Positions 15,182 to 21,396 of a DNA stretch of 21,396 nt are shown here, piece by piece. Source of the DNA: an uncultured Blautia sp. (GTDB lineage: Bacteria; Bacillota; Clostridia; Lachnospirales; Lachnospiraceae); assembly GCA_900556555.1 (NCBI GenBank), contig USPF01000041.1:1-21396 (forward strand). Direction: 5' to 3'. Position numbers and translations under genes: made by a program. Every line of letters starts with the position of its first letter. Position 1 is the stretch's first letter. The notes under the pieces were generated by a model. It did not search any database. It saw only the letters and a list, made by a program, of their open reading frames with translations, and was not told the DNA's origin.

Positions 15182-16735
15182 ATGTACAATATATTAGTAG
15201 TAGATGATGAGCAAATTCACAGAGAAGGACTTATTATGCTTCTTGAAAAAATATGCCCGGACGATATGCTGTGGGAAGCATCAAATGGACAGGAGGCAAT
15301 GGAAATCATGAATAATATTTCCTGTGAGATTGTAATCAGTGATATACGTATGGCTGAGATGGACGGCTTACAGCTGCAGAAGAAAGTAAAGGCAGATTAT
15401 CCAGAAACTGCATTTGTGATTGTAAGCGGATATGCAGATTTTTCCTATGCAAGAGAGGCGTTACAGTTTCATGCAAGTGATTATCTGCTAAAGCCTGTAG
15501 ATGCAGAAGAGTTAAAGCGTGCCATTAAGAAAATAAAGAAATCAAAAAATCAGGATCAGGTTCAAAAACAAAAAGTAGATCAGATGGAACGACGATTGAA
15601 GGAATCTGCATATGGATATATGGAGTGGCTTCTGAATCAGTATATCCACCATACACGACGTAAGGTATGGGAGCCCTTAAGTGAGATGTTTCCTCTGAGA
15701 CAGGAAGGCTATCTGATGTTGATCCGGATTAATAAGCAGCATCTGATTCTTAATGAAGAGATGAAACGGGAGATAGGGTATTTTATAAAAAAACATCTGA
15801 CAGATACATCGTCAATTACATTTCAGGTCAACGGAACAGAAAATCTGCTGGCTGTGTTGGCCTTGTCAGGATCAAGAATTGAACAGGAACAGATCACTCA
15901 GATAGAGGAGTTTATTCAAAATATCCTGGTACTTGAGAAAAACAGAATTTATTTTGCAGTCAGCTCTCTGTATCCGGATATGGAAAACTGCGGAAAAAAG
16001 GCATATGAAGAGGCTATGGCCGCGATGAAGTATTCTTTTTATGAAGAAGAAAGATATTTGCAGGCAGAGAAATATCTGTCTGATGAAAAGCAGGAGGATT
16101 CTGTAGGCAGTGAAGCAATTCTGAATTCTATAAAAGAAGGAAATCTGGAAAAAAGCGAAGCAATTTTTGAAAAAATAACAGAGGTTCTGTCAGAGCATAA
16201 AAGTGTTCAGCCGGATATTTTTAAAAGAAAAATCGTATTCTTTTTTTTCAGAATCTTACGTTATATGGAGCCCTATCTGAAAGCTGAACACTTGTCAGAA
16301 TTAAATGCATTGGATAATCGTCTGATCGAAAGTCAGTGGTATTCTGAATTGAAAAAAAGGTCAGCGGAATTAATAAAAAATATAATCGCTTTCCGGGAAA
16401 TAGCAGATTCACAGGAGACAGATCCTTTGGATGAAAGCAGGAGGTATATAGAGGAACATTATCGGGACGAGATCAGTCTGGAAAGGATTGCAACATTGTA
16501 TCATTTTAATGCTTCGTATTTCAGTACTTTATTTAAGCAGAGATTCGGAATTTCCTTTTCTGAATATCTGTCAGATATTCGTATGGAGAAAGCAGAGGAT
16601 CTTTTGAAAACATCTTCCGACAAGGTAAGGGAGATTGCATTGGAAGTAGGGTATAAGGATCCCAATTATTTTAACAGGGCATTTAAGAAACGTCATAATA
16701 TGACACCTGAAGAATTTCGCAAAAGAGTTGGATGA
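15182..16735 (+). CDS. Response regulator, YesN-like, AraC-type output
   Basis: The 517-residue cytoplasmic regulator begins with a receiver domain: acidic pocket D8-D9, phospho-acceptor D54 (VISDIRM), and K104 in DYLLKPVD. A long middle region of about residues 130-410 resembles the linker of YesN-type regulators. The C-terminal 100 residues are an AraC-type double helix-turn-helix: YIEEHYRDEISLERIATLYH, FNASYFSTLFKQRFGISFSE, then VREIALEVGYKDPNYFNRAF. ATG 15182 is chosen because GGAG lies 7-8 nt upstream and the receiver begins MYNILVVDDE. An in-frame ATG at 15113 would overlap the promoter. It overlaps the kinase gene by 4 nt and very likely controls the adjacent transporter operon. Confidence 0.93.
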   Translation: MYNILVVDDEQIHREGLIMLLEKICPDDMLWEASNGQEAMEIMNNISCEIVISDIRMAEMDGLQLQKKVKADYPETAFVIVSGYADFSYAREALQFHASDYLLKPVDAEELKRAIKKIKKSKNQDQVQKQKVDQMERRLKESAYGYMEWLLNQYIHHTRRKVWEPLSEMFPLRQEGYLMLIRINKQHLILNEEMKREIGYFIKKHLTDTSSITFQVNGTENLLAVLALSGSRIEQEQITQIEEFIQNILVLEKNRIYFAVSSLYPDMENCGKKAYEEAMAAMKYSFYEEERYLQAEKYLSDEKQEDSVGSEAILNSIKEGNLEKSEAIFEKITEVLSEHKSVQPDIFKRKIVFFFFRILRYMEPYLKAEHLSELNALDNRLIESQWYSELKKRSAELIKNIIAFREIADSQETDPLDESRRYIEEHYRDEISLERIATLYHFNASYFSTLFKQRFGISFSEYLSDIRMEKAEDLLKTSSDKVREIALEVGYKDPNYFNRAFKKRHNMTPEEFRKRVG

Positions 16736-18561
16736 TGATGGAAAAATTAAAATATACAAAATTTAAAACTCTGCTGATTAGTTCGTTTATTTGTATTTCC
16801 ATTATTCCTGTTGTGCTTTTGGGTTTATTTATCTTCCATTTGTCAAAACAGGAACTGATCAAGCAGTCAGAAAAACAAATGTGGCAAAATGCTGAGAATG
16901 TCAGTGATATTCTGGATGAAAAGTTGGATTATATTGAGGAATTTTCATTAAAAATAAATGTAGATGCGAGAATTTATAAAATATTTCAGAATCTGGATAC
17001 GTCTGACAGTGTGCAGCTTGAAAGTGCCAGTCAGGAAATTTCAAAAATTTTGTTGGACTATCTGCCGTGGAATAACACGGTTTATTCTACGCATATTGTG
17101 ACTCCGTATTATCAGTTTGGCGAAAAGGAAAAGAACTATTATCCAAATCATAGCTTTATGGGTTCTAAAATACAGAAAGCAGTAGATGAGGCAAATGGAA
17201 AACTTGTGTGGATTCCGGCATATAATTATCTGGACATGTTTTCAATTGAAGATATGCCGAGAGATTTTCTGGAATATGAGCATGTATTTACGGCTGTCAG
17301 AAAGCTGCAGTTAAGCAGGGTAGAATCAGGACATATTGAACATCTGGAAAATAAGGCAGATCAAATGTATCTGGTGGTTAATTTTACAGAGGATAATCTG
17401 AATAATATGCTGAAAAAGTATACAAAGGCAAATTCTCAGATTCTTTATTATATCATGAGTGAAGATGGCAGTGTTGTTGATCCTTACGGTGAGAGCGAAT
17501 CAAAGCTGTTTCGAAATGTAACTGCAGTTGATATGGGAATTACGGAGAATAAAGGAACTGTAAAATACTACGGTGCAAATAATCAGGAATATATCGTAAC
17601 CTATTCCAAAAGTATGGTGACGGGATGGTATACACTTGCCATGATTCCAGTTAATGTTTTCAGCAAGAATATTGCTACAGATCTTACCAGGGCAATATTG
17701 ATTCTGGTAACTATAGAAATTATTTTATCTGGTACTGCGGCTGTTCTTATTTCCAGAAAGATCGGGAAAAAAGTTTATAAACCGTTGCACATGATAGAGA
17801 AGACAGGAGAAGGTAATTTTACTGCAAGAATTGTATACGACAACAGGGATGAGTTTGCGTTTTTTTATAAAAAACTGAATGAAATGAATCAGAACCTGCA
17901 AATGTTGATTCATGAGAAATATGAGATGATGATCCAGAAACGAGATACGGAGATCATGTCGTTAAATATACAGATGAATCCCCATTTTCTCTATAATTCA
18001 CTGAATATCATTAACTGGGTATGCCTTAAAGGAGAACAGGAAAATGCCAGTAAGATGCTTTTGGATCTGTCGAGAATGCTTCAGTATACCAGTCAGAATG
18101 GTGATGTTCTGGTTCCGCTGTGGGAGGATCTGGACTGGCTTAAACGGTATATTGGAATTATGCAGAAAAGATATCAGGATCAATTTGAAGTGAGTATGGA
18201 TATACCGGAGTATTTAAGAAGTCTGGAAGTTCCAAAGCTATTTCTGCAGCCGTTTGTGGAGAATGCTATTATGCATGGATTTAAGAATTATCAGGATTCC
18301 GGGAAAATCTGGATTTCAGCAGAGGAAGAAGAAAATGATATTCTTTTTTATGTAGAGGATAATGGATGTGGAATCTGTGAGGAAGATCTGAAAGAGATTC
18401 TGAATAAGGAACGAAAGAGTATAGGCGTCAGAAATACAAATAAAAGGATTCATATGATTTATGGAGAGAAATATGGAGTTACCATAAGCTCACAGCTGGA
18501 AGAAGGCACAGTTGTAACCATAAGGCTTCCGTTAAAAATTAATTCGAAAAAACAGAGTTAG
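16732..18561 (+). CDS. Sensor histidine kinase, YesM-like
   Basis: The 609-residue membrane kinase has TM1 at about residues 13-36 (FKTLLISSFICISIIPVVLL), an extracellular sensor region of about 290 residues, and TM2 at about 322-345 (AILILVTIEIILSGTAAVLI). A HAMP linker follows, then a His_kinase domain of the YesM/LytS group. The phospho-acceptor is H418 in QMNPHFLYNSL. ATP-binding boxes are FLQPFVENAIMHG, VEDNGCGI and SIGVRNTNKRIHMIYG. Translation starts within the response-regulator stop (ATGA); ATGs at 16732, 16735 and 16738 are all possible. It probably senses an extracellular sugar, perhaps with the binding protein, and signals to the upstream regulator. Confidence 0.93.
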   Translation: MMMEKLKYTKFKTLLISSFICISIIPVVLLGLFIFHLSKQELIKQSEKQMWQNAENVSDILDEKLDYIEEFSLKINVDARIYKIFQNLDTSDSVQLESASQEISKILLDYLPWNNTVYSTHIVTPYYQFGEKEKNYYPNHSFMGSKIQKAVDEANGKLVWIPAYNYLDMFSIEDMPRDFLEYEHVFTAVRKLQLSRVESGHIEHLENKADQMYLVVNFTEDNLNNMLKKYTKANSQILYYIMSEDGSVVDPYGESESKLFRNVTAVDMGITENKGTVKYYGANNQEYIVTYSKSMVTGWYTLAMIPVNVFSKNIATDLTRAILILVTIEIILSGTAAVLISRKIGKKVYKPLHMIEKTGEGNFTARIVYDNRDEFAFFYKKLNEMNQNLQMLIHEKYEMMIQKRDTEIMSLNIQMNPHFLYNSLNIINWVCLKGEQENASKMLLDLSRMLQYTSQNGDVLVPLWEDLDWLKRYIGIMQKRYQDQFEVSMDIPEYLRSLEVPKLFLQPFVENAIMHGFKNYQDSGKIWISAEEEENDILFYVEDNGCGICEEDLKEILNKERKSIGVRNTNKRIHMIYGEKYGVTISSQLEEGTVVTIRLPLKINSKKQS

Positions 18562-18572
18562 ATTAAGGTTAT

Positions 18573-18643
18573 ATGGATATTCGATTTTATGAGAAGGCAA
18601 TTGTGAAAGATTGCTGGAAATAAGGTTGAATATCCATTTTTTA
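18573..18643 (+). terminator. Terminator after the sensor kinase gene
   Basis: ATGGATATTC at 18573-18582 pairs perfectly with GAATATCCAT at 18628-18637, followed by TTTTTTA. The 45-nt loop holds a smaller hairpin, GCAAT with ATTGC. The long loop is unusual for an intrinsic terminator, but the stem and U-run are clear. Confidence 0.65.
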
Positions 18644-18668
18644 TTATAAGCAAATAAATACGATGTAT

Positions 18669-18715
18669 AACAGTATAAAACAGTTTACAACAGTTGTATG
18701 CTGTTATATACTGTT
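18669..18715 (+). promoter_or_regulatory. GntR-gene promoter inside a 47-bp dyad operator
   Basis: -35 TTTACA at 18684-18689 and -10 TATACT at 18707-18712 have an exact 17-nt spacer. The same DNA is a dyad centred on A18692. The outer arms AACAGTATA (18669-18677) and TATACTGTT (18707-18715) are perfect, the core TACAACAGTTGTA (18686-18698) is perfect, and over all 23 paired positions 20 match. This is what an autoregulated GntR operator looks like: a dimer or pair of dimers would cover the whole promoter. The leader to the ATG at 18736 is about 17 nt and contains AGAGGAGA. Confidence 0.8.
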
Positions 18716-18735
18716 TATAGATAGAGGAGAAACAT

Positions 18736-19107
18736 ATGCATATAATAATCAATAATTCATCCATGGTACCTATTTATGAATAGATCATAGACCAGATTAA
18801 GTCTGCGATTATCAGAGGAGAGTTACAGCCGGACACTGTATTACCTTCAGTACGCAGTTTGTCAAAGGAACTGAAGATCAGTGCCCTGACTGTGAAGAAA
18901 GCCTACGACAATCTGGAAGAAGAGGGATTTACCGTCACTGTTCGTGGAAAAGGAACCTACGTTGCAGCCACAAATAAAAACCTGATGAGGGAAGAACAGC
19001 TCAAAGAAGTAGAACATGATCTGGAGCAGGCAATCATGAAGGGCAGAAGATGTGGACTGAACGATGAGGAAATCAGAAATCTTTTTGAAATGATCATGGA
19101 GGACTAA
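18736..19107 (+). pseudogene. YtrA-like GntR repressor, broken by a stop at codon 16
   Basis: Read from ATG 18736 (ribosome binding site AGAGGAGA) the frame encodes MHIIINNSSMVPIYE, a TAG at 18781-18783, then IIDQIKSAIIRGELQPDTVL, PSVRSLSKELKISALTVKKA and on to a short helical tail ending at 19107. This is a complete winged helix-turn-helix of a short YtrA-type GntR regulator, about 123 codons. Family members have Gln at the stopped position (PIYEQI), so a single CAG to TAG change explains it. The reading frame is otherwise intact, implying a recent mutation. Internal restart at TTG 18859 would lose half of the DNA-binding domain. Such regulators normally repress the ABC genes that follow, as here. 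Confidence 0.85.
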
Positions 19108-19110
19108 GAC

Positions 19111-19569
19111 ATGTTGAAAATCAGTCATTTGCAGAAAAATTACAGAGGTTTTTCGCTGGACTGTTTTATGGAAGTACAGCCTGGGATGATTACAGGACTT
19201 ATTGGAAGAAATGGTTCCGGGAAATCCACCACATTTAAAGCTCTGCTTGGCCTGATCCATCCGGATGGCGGAGAGATAGAGGTCTTTGGGAAAAAGGCAG
19301 AAGAGCTTAAGTCGGAGGATAAGCAGAAACTGGGAGTTGTTTTTGCAGATTCAGGCTTCAGCATGTATCTAACAGCAGCGGGCGTGGCCAATATTATGAA
19401 AAGCATATATCCAGAGTTTGACAGAGAGAAATTTCTGCAGCAATGCAGGAGATTCAATCTGCTCACAGACAAGAAAATCAAAGAATTTTCCACTGGCATG
19501 AAAGCAAAGTTTAAAGTACTGGCAGCATTAAGCCATAAGGCAGAACTGCTGATTCTGGATGAGCCCGCA
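19111..19569 (+). pseudogene. ABC transporter ATPase, truncated after Walker B
   Basis: The first ~153 residues are an ABC ATPase of the small YtrB-like exporter type that usually follows YtrA-like regulators. Walker A GRNGSGKST is at 32-40, a degenerate signature EFSTGMKAKFK comes later, and Walker B LLILDEP is at about 146-152. Immediately after DEP(A) the sequence turns into a serine recombinase in the same frame. The D-loop, the switch histidine and the whole C-terminal part are lost, as is any partner permease gene. It starts 3 nt after the GntR frame with GGAGG upstream, so it was the second gene of that operon. Translation would run on into the recombinase portion to a TGA at 19777. 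Confidence 0.85.
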
Positions 19570-21315
19570 GTTCAGGTTGATGGTTACAGCTTGGATGCAC
19601 AGAAGGACAAGCTTAGGAAATACGCAGAATTTCAGGATATGGAGATTGTAGGAGAATATTCCGATGAAGGGCATTCCGGTAAGAATATAAAAGGTCGTCA
19701 GGAATTTATGCGGATGCTGAATGATATCGAAGATGGCAAGGACGGAGTTGATTTCGTCCTTGTATTTAAATTATCCTGATTTGGCAGAAATGAGGCAGAT
19801 GTACTCAGCTCTTTACAGCTTATGCAGGATTATGGAGTGAATCTTATTTGTGTAGAAGATGGAATTGACAGTTCAAAAGAAGCCGGTAAACTGCTTATAT
19901 CTATCATTGCTGCAGTAGCAGAGATGGAGCGGGAAAATATCAGAGTGCAGACCATGGCGGGACGTGAGCAGAAGGCAAGAGAAGGTAAATGGAATGGCGG
20001 ATTTGCTCCTTATGGATATAGGTTGGAAAATGGGGAACTTGTTATTGCTGAGGATGAAGTGGAAATTATTCAAATGATTTTTGACAGGTATATTCATACC
20101 AATGATGGAATCAATGGCGTGGCAAATTATCTGAACAATCATGGATATACAAAGAAGCTGCGTCAGAATGGAACAATATCGGACTTCTCGGCTAGCTTTA
20201 TCAAGAAGATAATTGATAACCCGGTATATATGGGGAAGATAGCATATGGACGCAGGCGTACAGAGAAGAAAACAGGGATCCGTAATGAAACGCATGTAGT
20301 GGAGCAATCAGATTTCCCTGTTTATGAGGGAATTCATGAAGCAATTATTTCCGAGGAAGACTGGGAGCTTGCACAGGAAAAACGTTCAAAAAATAATTAC
20401 AAGCGTGAAAAAATTCATGATCCGGAACATGCACATATTTTGTCTGGGATATTAAAATGTCCTTGCTGTGGAAAAGGAATGTATGGAAATATTGCTAAAG
20501 CAGGGCGAAAAGATAACAAGACCAGATATTACTATTATTGTAAGAATACCGTGAATGCTACCGGGCACAAGTGTACGTTCCGACGTAACATCGAGCAGAC
20601 ACAGATTGATGATATGCTTGCAAAGCTGATTACAGCAATGACAAAAGAAGGAAAATTCAAGGATGCCATTCAGGATAAAATAGGAGCAACTGTTGACATG
20701 ACGAACCTGGAAAAGCAGTTATCTGTGTTAAATGCAAGTCTTCATCAGGCAGAGACTATTAAAACACGCCTTGAACAGCAGATGGATAATCTGGATGTTA
20801 CAGATACCCATTACGATAAAAAAATAGTAGATTTGCAGAGACGATTGGATGCTCAATATGATAGAATAGATGAAGTGGAAGAAACAATGGCAGAACTGAA
20901 GTCTCAGATTTATGAGCTTAAGAAAAATCAGATTGATGCAGATAGCATATACAGATTTTTAGGTGCTTTTAATGAAGTGTATTCAGAATGTACGGATGCT
21001 GAAAAGAAATAGTTCATGCAGGCATTTATTGAACGCATTGATATATTCCCGGAAAGACGGGAAGATGGAAATTGGATTCAGAATATTAAGTTTCAGTTTC
21101 CGGTACCGATTATAAAAGAAGGCAAGGAAGTAGCACAAATCAAGGGAATTTCTTTGGACAAGGAGAAATCAGATGAGCATATGGTTTCCTTGGAAAAGTT
21201 ATCAACACTTGAGACTGTGTGTCTCTTGAGCAATCGAAAATCTAAGCCCGATTCTTACGTTGACTTAAGTATCAATATGGAAGATTACCATAGAATTAAG
21301 AACGAAGAAAAATAA
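19570..21315 (+). pseudogene. Large serine recombinase, N-terminally truncated with two stops
   Basis: In frame with the ABC remnant comes a large serine recombinase: QVDGYSLDAQKDKLRKYAEF (resolvase domain without its start), FKLS then TGA at 19777-19779, FGRN, SIIAAVAEMERENIRVQTMA and FAPYGYRL. The Recombinase domain (GVANYLNNHGY, NPVYMGKIAYGRR), a zinc ribbon (CPCCGKGMYG, then later Cys residues) and a coiled coil follow. A second stop, TAG at 21010-21012, precedes FMQAFIERIDIFPE. The catalytic serine of the usual YxRVS start is missing, and the first stop sits at the first Arg of the K-L-x-R-x-G-R motif. The protein cannot be active. It probably comes from an integrative element in which a deletion joined it to the ABC gene. 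Confidence 0.88.
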
Positions 21316-21344
21316 AACATAATAAACTGAACTTACAGAAGAAG

Positions 21345-21389
21345 GGGATGTGAAAAAACTCGATTGAGTTTTTTCGCATCCCTCTTTTT
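21345..21389 (+). terminator. Strong intrinsic terminator after the recombinase
   Basis: A 17-bp stem from 21345-21361 to 21366-21382 (GGGATGTGAAAAAACTC with one G-U pair) has a GATT loop and is followed by TCTTTTTG. The A-tract and T-tract inside the stem make it likely to work in either direction. It lies 30 nt after the last stop codon and closes the recombinase remnant. Confidence 0.85.
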
Positions 21390-21396
21390 GCTTTTG

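Noticed and set aside
18661..18720. Short CRISPR-like or tandem repeat array (several AACAG units)
   Set aside because: The units are explained by one symmetric dyad around the promoter; spacing and length do not fit CRISPR repeats.
19822..21012. A stand-alone recombinase starting at ATG 19822
   Set aside because: The start lies inside the resolvase domain, has no ribosome binding site, and the same frame continues upstream across a TGA into clear recombinase sequence. It is a broken gene, not a shorter one.
18736..21315. Stop-codon recoding (amber or opal read-through) of the GntR, ABC and recombinase frames
   Set aside because: TAG and TGA end other genes normally here (for example rlmD, the kinase gene and the first permease), and there is no selenocysteine-type hairpin that I can recognise after the stops.

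Overview
The window looks like a chromosomal piece of a low-GC Gram-positive anaerobe, most likely a Lachnospiraceae member (Blautia/Ruminococcus-like). The reasons are the AT-rich codon use, strong GGAGG ribosome binding sites, the order secY-adk-map-KOW protein-infA, a sugar ABC importer with a YesN/YesM-type regulator pair, and a large serine recombinase of a kind common in gut Clostridia. The genus is inference. Every gene I support lies on the + strand.

Region 1 (1-5790) is the distal half of the spc ribosomal-protein operon: rpsH (3' end only), rplF, rplR, rpsE, rpmD, rplO, secY, adk, map, a KOW-domain RNA-binding protein gene and infA. These genes make ribosomal proteins and initiation factor IF-1, the SecY translocon channel, adenylate kinase and methionine aminopeptidase. 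Two gaps break the tight packing: 141 nt between rpsH and rplF, and 175 nt between secY and adk. The second holds a strongly foldable RNA element. infA is followed at once by a terminator; the usual continuation (rpmJ, rpsM, rpsK, rpsD, rpoA, rplQ) is absent.

Region 2 (5800-8790) carries a small membrane protein with a very acidic tail, an RlmD/RlmCD-type 23S rRNA uridine methyltransferase with a C-terminal extension, a 27-residue possible ORF, and a remnant of an NCS2 uracil permease whose N-terminal half has been replaced by unrelated hydrophilic sequence.

Region 3 (8838-18643) is a carbohydrate-use locus: a lipoprotein solute-binding protein, two MalF/MalG-like permeases, a 957-residue cytoplasmic protein resembling (alpha/alpha)6-barrel glycosidases, then a YesN-type AraC response regulator and a YesM-type sensor kinase. 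No ATPase is encoded, so a shared MsmK-type ATPase elsewhere probably drives import. An intercistronic hairpin follows the binding-protein gene. The regulator pair has its own promoter, with its -35 box inside the loop of an 11-bp perfect inverted repeat.

Region 4 (18669-21389) is a decaying region. A good promoter sits inside a 47-bp near-perfect dyad. It drives a YtrA-like GntR repressor gene with an amber stop at codon 16, then an ABC ATPase cut off just after Walker B and joined in frame to a large serine recombinase. The recombinase lacks its catalytic N-terminus and has two further in-frame stops. One of those stops replaces a conserved active-site arginine. The window closes with a strong terminator. 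No rRNA, tRNA, CRISPR array or intact mobile element was found, and no gene-free stretch exceeds 300 bases.
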